64,000 bases of DNA from Azospirillum brasilense. Its GTDB lineage: Bacteria; Pseudomonadota; Alphaproteobacteria; Azospirillales; Azospirillaceae. The notes under the pieces are model-generated. The model saw nothing but the letters and a program-made list of their open reading frames with translations, was not told the DNA's origin and searched no databases. The stretch spans positions 1 through 64,000 of the forward strand of contig NZ_VITI01000011.1 in the NCBI RefSeq assembly GCF_007827795.1, given 5' to 3'. A program made the translations under genes and the position numbers. Below are positions 23,923 through 32,716 of the stretch, piece by piece. The stretch's first letter is position 1, and every line of letters starts with the position of its first letter.

Positions 23923-26901
23923 ATGTCCGACGCCCTGTTGCTCCTGGCCGCCACCGGCCTTCCGTTCGTCGGCGCGATTGTCGCCGGGATGCTGCCGACG
24001 CACGCGCGCAACACCGCGGCGTGGCTGGCCGGTGCGATCGCGATCATCGGCCTGGGTCTGGTGTGGGCCGCCTACCCGACGGTTGCGGCGGGCGGGGTGA
24101 TCCGCCATTCGATGGCCTGGATGCCGTCGCTCGGCCTCGATCTCGTGCTGCGGATGGACGGCTTCGCGTGGCTGTTCGCCGGGCTGGTGTTCGGGGTCGG
24201 CGCGCTCGTCGTGCTGTACGCGCGCTATTACATGTCGGCGGACGATCCGGTCCCGCGCTTCTTCGCGTTCCTGCTGGCCTTCATGGGATCGATGACAGGG
24301 GTGGTGCTCTCCGGCAATCTGATCCAGCTCGCCTTCTTCTGGGAACTGACCAGCCTCTTCTCCTTCCTGCTGATCGGCTACTGGCACCACACGGCGGCGG
24401 CGCGCGACGGCGCGCGCATGGCGCTGACCATCACCGCGACGGGCGGGCTGTGCCTGTTCGCGGGCGTGCTGTTGCTCGGCCACATCGTCGGCAGCTACAA
24501 CCTCGACGTCGTTCTGGCCTCGGGCGACAAGATTCGCGGGCACGCGCTCTACCTGCCGGCGCTCGTCCTCATCCTGATGGGCGCCCTGACCAAGAGCGCG
24601 CAGTTCCCGTTCCATTTCTGGCTGCCGCACGCCATGGCGGCGCCCACCCCCGTCTCGGCCTATCTGCATTCGGCGACCCTGGTGAAGGCCGGCGTCTTCC
24701 TGATGGCCCGCCTGTGGCCGGTGCTGGCGGGGACGGAGGCGTGGTTCTGGATCGTCGGCAGCGCCGGTCTGGCCACCCTGCTGATCGGCGCCTATGTGGC
24801 GATCTTCCAGAACGACCTGAAAGGACTTCTGGCCTATTCGACCATCAGCCATCTCGGGCTGATCACGCTGCTGCTCGGCCTCAACAGCGAACTCGCCATG
24901 GTCGCGGCGATCTTCCACATCCTCAACCACGCCGCCTTCAAGGCGTCGCTGTTCATGGCCGCCGGCATCATCGACCATGAGACGGGAACCCGCGACCTCC
25001 GGCGCCTGTCCGGCCTGAACCGCTTCATGCCCTTCACGACCCGGCTGGCGATGGTGGCTGCCGCCGCTATGGCGGGCGTGCCGCTGATGAACGGCTTCAT
25101 CTCGAAGGAGATGTTCTTCGCCGAGACGCTGACGGCCCAGGGGTCCGTGACCTTCCTGCTCGACATCCTGCCCTTCGCCGCGATGGTGGCGAGCGCCTTC
25201 GCCGTGGCCTATTCGCTGCGCTTCATCCATGGCGCCTTCTTCGGTCCCGACCCGGTCGACCTGCCGCACCTGCCGCACGAGCCGCCGGCCTGGATGCGCC
25301 TTCCCGTCGAGATCCTGGCGCTGGCCTGCATCATCATCGGCCTGCTGCCCGCGGCCACCGTGGGGCCGTATCTGAACATGGCGGCCCACGCCGCGCTCGG
25401 CGCCGCGACCCCGGAATACAGCCTGGCGGTCTGGCACGGCTTCAACACGCCGCTGGTGATGAGCTTGCTCGCCCTGGCGGCCGGCGTGACGCTCTACTTC
25501 CTGCTGCAGCCACTGTTCCGCCGGAACATCGAAGGCCCGCCCTTCATCAGCCGCCTGGAAGGCCGCCGCATGTTCGAGCGCAGCATGGTCTTCCTGTCCT
25601 GGCGGCTCGCTCGGACGCTGGAAGGGCTGCTGGGCACCCGGCGCCTGCAGCCCCAGCTCCGTCTGGTCGTCTGCGTCGCCATCCTGGCCGCGGGCTGGGC
25701 GGTCTACCGGCGCGGGCTCGGCCCCGGCAATCTGGTGCCGCAGGGCATCGACCCCGTGCTCGCCCTGATCTGGGCGATCGGCGCGGCCTGCGCCCTGGGG
25801 GCGGCGTGGCAGGCCAAATTCCACCGTCTCGCCGCGCTGATCCTGCTCGGCGGCACCGGTCTGGTCACCTGCGTCACCTTCGTCTGGTTCTCCGCCCCCG
25901 ACCTCGCGCTGACCCAGCTTCTGGTCGAGATCGTCACCACCATCCTGCTGCTGCTCGGCCTGCGCTGGCTGCCCAAGCGGCTTCCCGGCACCGGCACGTC
26001 CGAAGTGATGCGGGCGGGGCGCCGCCTGCGCGACCTCGCCATCGCCATCACCGCCGGGCTCGGCATGGCGGGGCTGGCCTTTGGCGTGATGACCCGCTTC
26101 CCACCGGAAATCCTGGCGCAGCATTTCCTGGAGCGCGCCTACACCGAGGGCGGCGGCACCAACGTCGTCAACGTGATCCTGGTCGACTTCCGCGGCTTCG
26201 ACACGCTGGGCGAGATCGCCGTTCTGGGCGTGGTGGCGCTGACCGCCTACGCGCTGCTGCGCCGCTTCCGCCCGGCCCCCGACAGCGTGGATGTGCCGGA
26301 GCAGCAGCGCGACCAGAGCGCCTACGACATCGCGCGGCCGGAGCGTCGGGAGGGCGACACGGTGGCCGACTGGCTGCTGATCCCGTCGGTGATCGCGCGC
26401 CTGCTGTTCCCGGTGGTCGGGATGGTCGCGCTGTTCCTGCTGCTGCGCGGCCACGACCTGCCCGGCGGCGGCTTCGCCGCGGGGCTGATGGGCTCGATCG
26501 CCATGATCCTGCAATACATGCTGGGCGGGACGCAGTGGGTGGAGGCGCGGCTGCGCGTGCTGCCGCTGCGCTGGATGGGTCTCGGGCTTCTGCTGGCCGC
26601 CGGCACGGGCCTGGGCGCCCTGCTGTTCGGGCGGCCCTTCCTGACCACCTATTTCGCCTACGCGGACCTGCCGCTCATCGGAGAGATTCCGACGGCCAGC
26701 GCGCTGCTGTTCGACATCGGCGTGTTTGCGCTGGTCGTCGGCGCCACGATGCTGACCCTGATCGCGCTGGCCCGCCAGTCGGTCCGCGGCCACCGCGCCG
26801 CGGCGCCGCGCGCCACGGCGGCGAGCGCCCCCGCGGCGCCCGTCCCGGTCCCAGCCGCCGCCTCGGCCGCCACTCCGACCGCCGCAACCGGAGACGATTG
26901 A
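23923..26901 (+). CDS. mnhA: Mrp-type cation/proton antiporter subunit A fused to subunit B (PhaAB)
   Basis: Largest subunit of the multi-part Na+(K+)/H+ antiporter; 992 residues with about 20 or more membrane helices. The first 500 residues are a NuoL-like proton channel: LTKSAQFPFHFWLPHAMAAP and VSAYLHSATLVKAG (about 222-255) carry the functional Lys and His. The C-terminal part of MrpA follows, then from about 820 a complete MnhB domain (RGHDLPGGGFAAGLMG, FDIGVFALVVGATML), so B is fused to A, as in rhizobial PhaAB. It ends in an Ala/Pro-rich cytoplasmic tail. The ATG at 23923 begins MSDALLLLAATG; a TTG at 23896 is possible. First of six overlapping genes; TATATT near 23853 may be part of its promoter. 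Confidence 0.95.
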   Translation: MSDALLLLAATGLPFVGAIVAGMLPTHARNTAAWLAGAIAIIGLGLVWAAYPTVAAGGVIRHSMAWMPSLGLDLVLRMDGFAWLFAGLVFGVGALVVLYARYYMSADDPVPRFFAFLLAFMGSMTGVVLSGNLIQLAFFWELTSLFSFLLIGYWHHTAAARDGARMALTITATGGLCLFAGVLLLGHIVGSYNLDVVLASGDKIRGHALYLPALVLILMGALTKSAQFPFHFWLPHAMAAPTPVSAYLHSATLVKAGVFLMARLWPVLAGTEAWFWIVGSAGLATLLIGAYVAIFQNDLKGLLAYSTISHLGLITLLLGLNSELAMVAAIFHILNHAAFKASLFMAAGIIDHETGTRDLRRLSGLNRFMPFTTRLAMVAAAAMAGVPLMNGFISKEMFFAETLTAQGSVTFLLDILPFAAMVASAFAVAYSLRFIHGAFFGPDPVDLPHLPHEPPAWMRLPVEILALACIIIGLLPAATVGPYLNMAAHAALGAATPEYSLAVWHGFNTPLVMSLLALAAGVTLYFLLQPLFRRNIEGPPFISRLEGRRMFERSMVFLSWRLARTLEGLLGTRRLQPQLRLVVCVAILAAGWAVYRRGLGPGNLVPQGIDPVLALIWAIGAACALGAAWQAKFHRLAALILLGGTGLVTCVTFVWFSAPDLALTQLLVEIVTTILLLLGLRWLPKRLPGTGTSEVMRAGRRLRDLAIAITAGLGMAGLAFGVMTRFPPEILAQHFLERAYTEGGGTNVVNVILVDFRGFDTLGEIAVLGVVALTAYALLRRFRPAPDSVDVPEQQRDQSAYDIARPERREGDTVADWLLIPSVIARLLFPVVGMVALFLLLRGHDLPGGGFAAGLMGSIAMILQYMLGGTQWVEARLRVLPLRWMGLGLLLAAGTGLGALLFGRPFLTTYFAYADLPLIGEIPTASALLFDIGVFALVVGATMLTLIALARQSVRGHRAAAPRATAASAPAAPVPVPAAASAATPTAATGDD

Positions 26902-27245
26902 TGGAACTTATCCTCGCCCTCGGGATCGGGGTGCTGACAGGCTCCGGTGTCTGGCTGCTGCTGCGACCCCGCACCTTCCAGGTCATCATCGGCCTGTCGC
27001 TGCTCTCCTACGCCGTCAACCTCTTCATCTTCTCGACCGGCGGCCTGCGCACGGGGGCGGCGCCGGTGCTGGAGCGCGGCATGGCCGGCAGCCTCGCCAC
27101 CCACGCCGACCCGGTGCCGCAGGCCCTGGTCCTCACGGCCATCGTCATCAGCTTCGCGACGACGGCGCTGTTCCTCGTCCTGCTCCTCGCCGCGCGGGGC
27201 CTGACGGGAACCGACCATGTGGACGGTAAGGAGAAGTCCCGGTGA
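26901..27245 (+). CDS. mnhC: Mrp antiporter subunit C
   Basis: 114 residues, three membrane helices, homologous to NuoK of complex I. Visible: LTGSGVWLLLRPRTFQVIIG, LLSYAVNLFIF with the family's Asn, and the DPVPQALVLTAIVISFATTA block which is nearly invariant in MnhC. ATG overlaps the subunit AB stop by one base; its own stop overlaps the subunit D start. It forms part of the inner-membrane hetero-oligomer and has no known activity alone. Confidence 0.95.
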   Translation: MELILALGIGVLTGSGVWLLLRPRTFQVIIGLSLLSYAVNLFIFSTGGLRTGAAPVLERGMAGSLATHADPVPQALVLTAIVISFATTALFLVLLLAARGLTGTDHVDGKEKSR

Positions 27246-28873
27246 ACGGGTGGATGGATCATTTGGTGATCGCGCCGATCGTCATCCCGCTGCTGGTCGG
27301 CGCGCTGTTGATGCTGATCGACGAGCGGCGGCGGGCGCTGAAGGCCACGCTGGGGGTGGCGTCGGCGTCCGCGCTGCTGGCGCTGGCGGTGCTGCTGCTC
27401 TATCTGACGGACCACACCGCCACCGGGGCGGACGCCACCGTGCGCGTCTACCGGCTGGGCGACTGGCCGTCGCTGTTCGGCATCGTCCTGGTGCTCGACC
27501 GGCTGTCGGCGATGATGCTGGTGCTGACCGGCATCCTGGGCCTGTCCGCCCTGGTCTTCGCGCTGGCGCGCTGGCACAAGGCGGGGGCGCATTTCCATTC
27601 GCTGTTCCAGTTCCAGCTGATGGGGCTGAACGGCGCCTTCCTGACCGGCGACCTGTTCAACCTGTTCGTCTTCTTCGAGATCATGCTGGCCGCCTCCTAC
27701 GGGCTGGCCCTGCACGGCTCCGGCCTCGCCCGCGTCCGCGCCGGGCTGCACTACATCGCCATCAATCTGGCGGCGTCCCTGCTCTTCCTGATCGGGGTGA
27801 GCATGATCTACGGCGTGTCCGGCACGCTGAACATGGCCGAACTGGCCGTGCGCATCGCCGGGATCGCGCCGGAGGACCGCGGGCTGCTGGAGGCCGGGGC
27901 GGCGATCCTCGGCGTCGCCTTCCTGATCAAGGCGGGCATGTGGCCGCTGGGCTTCTGGCTGCCCAACACCTACACCACGGTCGGGGCGCCCTCCGCCGCG
28001 ATCATCTCGATCCTCAGCAAGGTCGGCATCTACGCCATCATCCGGATCTGGCTGCTGGTCTTCGGCGACAGCGCCGGGACCTCGGCGGGGTTCGGCGGGC
28101 ACTGGCTGCTGATCGGCGGGGTGCTGACCATCGCCTTCGGCTCCATCGCGGTTCTGGCGACGCAGAATCTGGCGCGGCTGGCCGGGGCCAGCGTGCTGGT
28201 GTCCTCCGGCACGCTGCTGGCCGCCGTCGGCGCCGGACAGGCGGCGGTGACCGGCGGGGCGCTGTTCTACATGACCAGCTCCGTCCTGGCGATCGCCGGG
28301 CTGTTCCTGCTGATTGAACTGGTCGAGCGCGGGCGCATGGTCGGCGCCGACGTGCTGGCCGTGACGCGCGAGGCCTTCGGCGAAGGCGAGGACGAGGAGT
28401 CGGACGACGACGACGCCATCGGCGTGTCGATCCCGGCGATCATGGCGATCCTCGGCATCGCCTTCATGGCCTGCGCGCTGCTGCTCGCCGGTCTGCCGCC
28501 GCTGTCCGGCTTCCTCGCCAAGTTCGCCATCCTGGCGCCGATGCTCGCCCAAGGAGCGGACGGGCTTCCCTTCACCACCTGGGCGCTGATGGCGGCGCTG
28601 ATCCTGTCCGGCCTGGCGACGGTGGTCGCGATGAGCCGCACCGGCATCGACGTCTTCTGGGCGTCGCCCGCGGGCGACCTGCCGCGCGTGCGCCTCGTGG
28701 AACTCGGTCCGGTGATGCTGCTGCTGGCGCTCTGCGTGGCGCTGACCGTCCAGGCCGGACCGGTGATGCGCTACATGGAGGACACCGCCCGGTCCCTTCA
28801 CGGGTCGCAACGCTACATCCAGGGGGTGATGGCGCCCGCGGCGCCGGGCACCGGCAAGGGGGTCGCGCCATGA
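27242..28873 (+). CDS. mnhD: Mrp antiporter subunit D
   Basis: 543 residues, about 14 membrane helices; the second NuoL/M/N-like proton-translocating subunit. Functional residues lie in LFNLFVFFEIMLAASYGL (Glu near 145) and AFLIKAGMWPLGFWLPNTY (Lys near 227). An acidic cytoplasmic loop (GEGEDEESDDDDAIG, near 380-395) is unusually charged. The start is GTG at 27242, overlapping the mnhC stop as GTGA and preceded by AAGGAGAAG. Works with subunit A to drive cation efflux with the proton gradient, giving pH and salt tolerance. Confidence 0.95.
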   Translation: MNGWMDHLVIAPIVIPLLVGALLMLIDERRRALKATLGVASASALLALAVLLLYLTDHTATGADATVRVYRLGDWPSLFGIVLVLDRLSAMMLVLTGILGLSALVFALARWHKAGAHFHSLFQFQLMGLNGAFLTGDLFNLFVFFEIMLAASYGLALHGSGLARVRAGLHYIAINLAASLLFLIGVSMIYGVSGTLNMAELAVRIAGIAPEDRGLLEAGAAILGVAFLIKAGMWPLGFWLPNTYTTVGAPSAAIISILSKVGIYAIIRIWLLVFGDSAGTSAGFGGHWLLIGGVLTIAFGSIAVLATQNLARLAGASVLVSSGTLLAAVGAGQAAVTGGALFYMTSSVLAIAGLFLLIELVERGRMVGADVLAVTREAFGEGEDEESDDDDAIGVSIPAIMAILGIAFMACALLLAGLPPLSGFLAKFAILAPMLAQGADGLPFTTWALMAALILSGLATVVAMSRTGIDVFWASPAGDLPRVRLVELGPVMLLLALCVALTVQAGPVMRYMEDTARSLHGSQRYIQGVMAPAAPGTGKGVAP

Positions 28874-29358
28874 AACGCTGGCTGCCCTCTCCGCTGCTGA
28901 CCGCCGCGCTCGTGGCGATGTGGCTGCTGCTGACCGAGAGCGTGGCGCTCGGCTCCATCCTGATGGGGGCCATTCTGGCGACCGTCACGGTCTGGGGCTT
29001 CAAGGCGCTCGACCCGCCGGGCGGACGTCTGAAGCGGCCGCGCGCCGCCTTCGCCCTCGCTGCGCTGGTGTTCGCCGACATCGCGCGTTCCAACCTCGCG
29101 GTCGTCAAGATCATCCTCAACCCGCGGAAGACGGAGCGGGTGTCCGGCTTCCTGCACATTCCGCTGGACATGCGCGCCCCCTATGGTCTGGCGACGCTGG
29201 CCTGCATCATCACGGGAACGCCGGGGACGATCTGGGTGGAGTACAATTCCGCCAACAACACCATCCTTCTCCACATCCTCGATCTGGTCGATGAGAGCAC
29301 CTGGATCGACACCATCAAGGGACGGTACGAGAAGCGCCTGATGGAGATCTTCGAATGA
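28870..29358 (+). CDS. mnhE: Mrp antiporter subunit E
   Basis: 162 residues with two N-terminal membrane segments (LLTAALVAMWLLLTESVALG, ILMGAILATVTVWGF) and a cytoplasmic domain. The family block MRAPYGLATLACIITGTPGT and the following WVEYNS are visible. Starts in ATGA overlap with mnhD and ends in ATGA overlap with mnhF. Needed for assembly of the complex in studied Mrp systems. Confidence 0.94.
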   Translation: MKRWLPSPLLTAALVAMWLLLTESVALGSILMGAILATVTVWGFKALDPPGGRLKRPRAAFALAALVFADIARSNLAVVKIILNPRKTERVSGFLHIPLDMRAPYGLATLACIITGTPGTIWVEYNSANNTILLHILDLVDESTWIDTIKGRYEKRLMEIFE

Positions 29359-29636
29359 CCGCCACGCTGCTGCTCTGGTCGATCTTCCTGGCGCAGATCC
29401 TGCTGGTCGCCGCGATGGCCTGCGCGACCTATCGCGTGCTGCGCGGGCCGCGGGCGCAGGACCGGGTGCTCGGGCTCGACACGCTGTACGTCAACGCCAC
29501 GATGCTGCTGCTGACCTTCGGCATCCGCACCGGCAGCACGCTGTATTTCGAGGCGGCGCTGATCATCGCGCTGCTCGGCTTCGTCGCGACGGCGGCGCTG
29601 GCGAAGTTCCTCATGCGCGGAGAGGTGATCGAATGA
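29355..29636 (+). CDS. mnhF: Mrp antiporter subunit F
   Basis: 93 residues, three membrane helices. Family signature YRVLRGPRAQDRVLGLDTLY, with the conserved Asp, then a helix through YFEAALIIALLGFVATAALA. Overlaps both neighbours by four bases. In Mrp systems MrpF is required for activity, and in some bacteria also affects bile-salt or sodium efflux by itself. Confidence 0.94.
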   Translation: MTATLLLWSIFLAQILLVAAMACATYRVLRGPRAQDRVLGLDTLYVNATMLLLTFGIRTGSTLYFEAALIIALLGFVATAALAKFLMRGEVIE

Positions 29637-30025
29637 CGCATCTGGCCGACCTGCCGGTCTGGGCGGCGATCCCGGTGGCGCTGTTCCTGCTGCTCGGCTC
29701 GGCGCTGGCGCTGATCGGGTCCATCGGATTCGTGCGGCTCCGCAGCTTCTACGAGCGCGTCCACGCCCCGACGCTGGGCACCAGCATGGGCATCGGCTTC
29801 GTCCTGCTGGCCTCGATGCTGTGCTTCACCGTGCTGCAGTCGCGGCTGGTGCTGCACGAGATCCTGATCGCGGTCTCCATGCTCGTGACCACGCCGATCA
29901 CGCTGATGCTGCTCGCCCGCGCCGCTCTCTACCGCGACCGCAGCGAGGGCAGCGACGACGTGCCGGCGGCCCCGCCGGTCCACACCGCTGCGCCGCCGGC
30001 CCAGGATTCCGCTCCGCCGGTGTAA
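29633..30025 (+). CDS. mnhG: Mrp antiporter subunit G
   Basis: 130 residues, three membrane helices (IPVALFLLLGSALALIGSIG; GTSMGIGFVLLASMLCF; ILIAVSMLVTTPITLMLLAR). The motif FVRLRSFYERVHAPTLGTS is characteristic. The last 30 residues are a Pro/Ala-rich tail. It ends the operon; no T-run terminator follows, only a GC-rich stretch and then the convergent VOC gene. Confidence 0.94.
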   Translation: MTHLADLPVWAAIPVALFLLLGSALALIGSIGFVRLRSFYERVHAPTLGTSMGIGFVLLASMLCFTVLQSRLVLHEILIAVSMLVTTPITLMLLARAALYRDRSEGSDDVPAAPPVHTAAPPAQDSAPPV

Positions 30026-30047
30026 GGTTTCCGGCGGCGCCGTCGCG

Positions 30048-30088
30048 TCAGGTCGCCTCGACCTTTGGCAATCAGGTCGCCTCGACCT
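30048..30088. repeat. Direct repeat of a small hairpin at the end of the VOC gene
   Basis: A 17-base sequence (TCAGGTCGCCTCGACCT) occurs at 30048-30064 and again at 30072-30088. Each copy holds a 6-bp inverted repeat (AGGTCG/CGACCT) with a 3-base loop. The second copy encodes the last residues and stop of the VOC gene, so the first looks like a slippage duplicate of the gene end. Confidence 0.6.
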
Positions 30089-30494
30089 GGGCGAACATGC
30101 CGGACTCGCTGGTGAAGCTCTTGAACTCCAGCCCGTTGCCGGAGGGGTCGAGGATGAAGAAGGTTCCCTGCTCCGACGGCTTGCCGGGGTAGCGGATCTG
30201 CGGCTCCAGAAGGAAGGTCGCGCCGGCGGCCTCCAGCCGCGCCCTCAGCGCGTCCCACTCCGGGCGCGGCAGCACCGCCCCGAAATGGTGCAGCGGCACC
30301 GCCTTGCCATCGACCATGCTGGTCTCGGTCGAGCGCGGCTCGGACGAGCGATGGGCGGATATCTGGTTGCCGAAGAAGTCGAAATCGATCCACCGCTCGG
30401 TGGAACGCCCTTCGCGGCAGCCCAGGACATCGACGTAGAAACGGCGGGTTTCCTCGATGTCCCTGATGGGAAAGGCGAGATGAAACGCGAACAC
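30072..30494 (-). CDS. VOC (glyoxalase/dioxygenase) superfamily protein
   Basis: 140 residues with the paired beta-alpha-beta fold pattern of the vicinal oxygen chelate family. Segments: FHLAFPIRDIEETRRFYVDV, WIDFDFFGNQISAH, LHHFGAVLPRPEWDALRARL and FFILDPSGNGLEFKSF; candidate metal ligands are His in the first strand, His in PLHHFG and Glu in LEFKSF. The GTG at 30494 is preferred because AAGGGTG lies upstream and the frame before it is not coding-like. Stand-alone gene. The reaction is unknown: the superfamily includes isomerases, dioxygenases and antibiotic-resistance proteins. Confidence 0.85.
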   Translation of the reverse strand: MFAFHLAFPIRDIEETRRFYVDVLGCREGRSTERWIDFDFFGNQISAHRSSEPRSTETSMVDGKAVPLHHFGAVLPRPEWDALRARLEAAGATFLLEPQIRYPGKPSEQGTFFILDPSGNGLEFKSFTSESGMFAQVEAT

Positions 30495-30583
30495 CGGCGC
30501 ACCCTTTTGACGTTGGTTCGGGTGGTCAGGGTAGACCGCGATCCGCGGCGCCAACAAACGATTTAAGCGTGGGCCACGCGCGC

Positions 30584-30626
30584 AAAAACGCTGCGGCCCC
30601 GGTCCGGAACGCGAACCGGGGCCGCA
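30584..30626 (-). terminator. Rho-independent terminator of the porin gene
   Basis: Read on the minus strand, CTGCGGCCCCGGT pairs with ACCGGGGCCGCAG (13 bp) and is followed by CGTTTTTG. It starts 14 bases after the porin stop. Confidence 0.8.
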
Positions 30627-30639
30627 GTGATCAGCGTGG

Positions 30640-31812
30640 TCAGAAGGCCAGACGGGTGTCGAGCATCAGGATGTGCGCGCGGTCCTTCAGGTCGCCGCCG
30701 TCGGGACGGCCCGCCTGCAGGGTGGATTGCACGTAATCGTATTCCAGCCCGGTGGTGAAGCCGGGGGCGACGGTCCAGGTGACGCCGCCCTGCCAGATGT
30801 CCGCCTTGCTCGGCGTGGACATGGTCGCGCTGTCGTTGCCCAGAGCCCGCAGGTAGTTGGCGGCGAACAGCATCGGCCCGGCGGTGTACTGCGCGCCGAA
30901 GATCCAGTTCTGCTGCGCCCGCGTCTGGGCGAGGCCTTCGGCGTAGCCGCTGTCGCCGCTGTAGGCGTAGCTGGCGCCGACCTTCACCGGGCCGTAGCCG
31001 ACGTTGGCCCCGACATGGACGGAGTTCAGATCCTCGAAGGACTGGCTGACGACCCCGTCGGTCTGACGCACCGCTTGGCCGGTCGCGTAGAAGGCGCTGC
31101 CCTCGATGCTGACGTCGCCGACCGCGGTCTGGAAGGCGGCGCCGGCCTCGACCACGTCGCGAAAGGACAGCAGGTCGCCCAGCGTGTCGGTCGTGCGGCG
31201 GTTGACCGACGTGTTGGAGTCGCCGCTGCGCGGCATGTAGGACACCGCCGCCGACAGGCCGCCGAAGCTCGGCGTGATGTAGACGAACTTGGTCCCTGTG
31301 TCGTAGGCGATTAGCGTGCGCATGCTGGTGGCGGCCAGCGGCAGGGCGGCGAAGGTGGTCGAGCCGTTCAGGAACAGGATGCCGTTGCTGTCCGGGCTGC
31401 CGGCCACCCCCTCGACGTTCGGGCCGATCATCCCGTACTCGTCCGACAAGCCGTTGATGACGCCGGCCTGGATCGTGCCGAAAGCGCCGTTGGCGAAGAG
31501 GAAGGCGCGGTCGTTCTCGATGTTGCGGGTTGAGACGGTCGGGTCGCCGTTGCCCGCCACGATGCGCAGCCGCGCGCCGTAGGTCAGGCCGTTGTCGGCG
31601 GTGGCCGTCGGGGTGACGACCAGACGGTAGCGGTTGGCGAACTCGCGCGAGCGCAGGCCGTCGTCCTGCTGCTGGCGGATGTAGGCGCCCTGGAAATAGG
31701 CGTCGCCGCCGAGGATCAGGTCGAAACTCGGCTCGGCCAGGGCCGGAGCCGACGTCAGGGCGGCGAAGGCGGTGCCGGCGAGGGCGGCGGCGCGAAGGGA
31801 GAAGGCGTTCAT
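30640..31812 (-). CDS. Outer-membrane porin
   Basis: 390 residues. MNAFSLRAAALAGTAFAAL and a following SAPALA site form a clear signal peptide; an in-frame ATG four codons earlier (31824) is also possible. The mature chain has the alternating, aromatic-rich strand pattern of Gram-negative trimeric porins (for example ANRYRLVVTPTATADNGLTYG, KFVYITPSFGGLSAAVSYM) and ends in Phe (DTRLAF), as outer-membrane barrels need for assembly. Substrate preference cannot be told. The gene has its own terminator, and a nested inverted-repeat element (31863-31982) sits just upstream, so its promoter must lie in the 50 bases between or read through from the element. Confidence 0.9.
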   Translation of the reverse strand: MNAFSLRAAALAGTAFAALTSAPALAEPSFDLILGGDAYFQGAYIRQQQDDGLRSREFANRYRLVVTPTATADNGLTYGARLRIVAGNGDPTVSTRNIENDRAFLFANGAFGTIQAGVINGLSDEYGMIGPNVEGVAGSPDSNGILFLNGSTTFAALPLAATSMRTLIAYDTGTKFVYITPSFGGLSAAVSYMPRSGDSNTSVNRRTTDTLGDLLSFRDVVEAGAAFQTAVGDVSIEGSAFYATGQAVRQTDGVVSQSFEDLNSVHVGANVGYGPVKVGASYAYSGDSGYAEGLAQTRAQQNWIFGAQYTAGPMLFAANYLRALGNDSATMSTPSKADIWQGGVTWTVAPGFTTGLEYDYVQSTLQAGRPDGGDLKDRAHILMLDTRLAF

Positions 31813-31862
31813 GGGCGTCGTCATTCCAGGGTCGAGGCTTGCGGGGGCGATGTTTTGGTATC

Positions 31863-31982
31863 CCCTCTCCCCTCCGGGGAGAGGGTTAGGGTGAGGGGGT
31901 TGCGCGTGGCGCTGTGTCCGGCAAAAGCGCAACCCCCTCACCCGCCCGCTTCGCGGGCACCCTCTCCCCGGAGGGGAGAGGG
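31863..31982. repeat. Nested inverted-repeat element (REP/BIME-like), copy 1
   Basis: A 120-base element. Each end is a 23-base palindrome (CCCTCTCCCCTCCGGGGAGAG and a near-identical one at 31960-31982). Inside, GGTGAGGGGGTTGCGC pairs with GCGCAACCCCCTCACC around a loop, and a small CCCGC-TTC-GCGGG hairpin lies near the right end. A second element of the same build is at 48961-49080. The stop codon and last codons of the acyltransferase-like gene lie inside it. Confidence 0.8.
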
Positions 31983-32716
31983 ATGTTAGGAAACCAGCGG
32001 CGGCCGAAGGCGGTGAGGTTGTCGTCCTCCAACCGGGCGAGGCAGAGGATTTCCACGCTGTCGGCCCAGCGCGGGTTGATGCGGCGGAACTGGGCGACCG
32101 CCGGGCTGTCCAGCTTGGCCTCGCTGATGGCGCGGGCCTCCTCGGTCAGGCCGTAGCCCTGCCACTGCCAGTCCACGGTGCCGGTCTCGGCGTCGTAGTA
32201 CTGGGCGAAGCACTCCCGCCCGATGTGGTCGCGGAACGCCCGGTCCAAATCATCCGGGGGCAGGTCCGGATGGGGCGTGTGGCGGACGAACAGCATCGGC
32301 ATGTAGCGGTAGGAGCGGTAGCCGACCGCGCTGTAGCTCCAGTACCACAGCCGTCCCGAACGGTCGGCGCGGGCGCGGGCGACCATTTCGGCGACCATCG
32401 AGCGCACCAGCTCGTTCGACCCCCAGAAGCGGCGCTCCAGGATGCAATGGGCGGTGTGGAAGGCGCCGACGGCGGTGCCGCCGATCTCCGTCGCCTGCCG
32501 GTAGACGGTGGCGAAGCCGACCAGTTCCCCGGTCCCGGCGTCCTCCTGCAGCACGCAGTGGTCGAGGTCTTCCAGCTCCTCGTTGAAATAATCCTCGCCG
32601 TAGCCTTCGAACCATACGCTGAGCAGGGCGAACATCGCCGCCCGGCGCTCCGGCGTCAGGGCCGCCGGCTCGACGAAGCTTGTCCGCAGGGGAGGGCGCG
32701 CCGCGGGCGTGGTCAT
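31886..32716 (-). CDS. Possible GNAT-like acyltransferase, C-terminus formed by a repeat
   Basis: 276 residues. Family assignment is tentative: the order ELVGFATVYR (strand), FHTAHCILERRFWGSNELVR, a helix VAEMVARARADRS and LWYWSYSAVGYRSYRYMP resembles the GNAT core (strand 4, helix 3, strand 5), and a Tyr/Trp-rich second half follows. No signal peptide. From about residue 243 the sequence (NIPLPSGERVPAKRAGEG) is translated from the repeat element at 31863-31982, so the native end has been lost or extended. It overlaps the SET gene by four bases and is the last gene of the SyrD/SPFH operon, where it may acylate the exported compound; this is inference. Confidence 0.55.
   Translation of the reverse strand: MTTPAARPPLRTSFVEPAALTPERRAAMFALLSVWFEGYGEDYFNEELEDLDHCVLQEDAGTGELVGFATVYRQATEIGGTAVGAFHTAHCILERRFWGSNELVRSMVAEMVARARADRSGRLWYWSYSAVGYRSYRYMPMLFVRHTPHPDLPPDDLDRAFRDHIGRECFAQYYDAETGTVDWQWQGYGLTEEARAISEAKLDSPAVAQFRRINPRWADSVEILCLARLEDDNLTAFGRRWFPNIPLPSGERVPAKRAGEGVALLPDTAPRATPSP

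Noticed and set aside
23914-26793. 959-codon open frame antisense to the MrpA-MrpB fusion
   Set aside because: Composed almost wholly of Gln/Arg/His/Gly runs, the usual shadow of a hydrophobic membrane protein in GC-rich DNA. The forward gene has clear family motifs.
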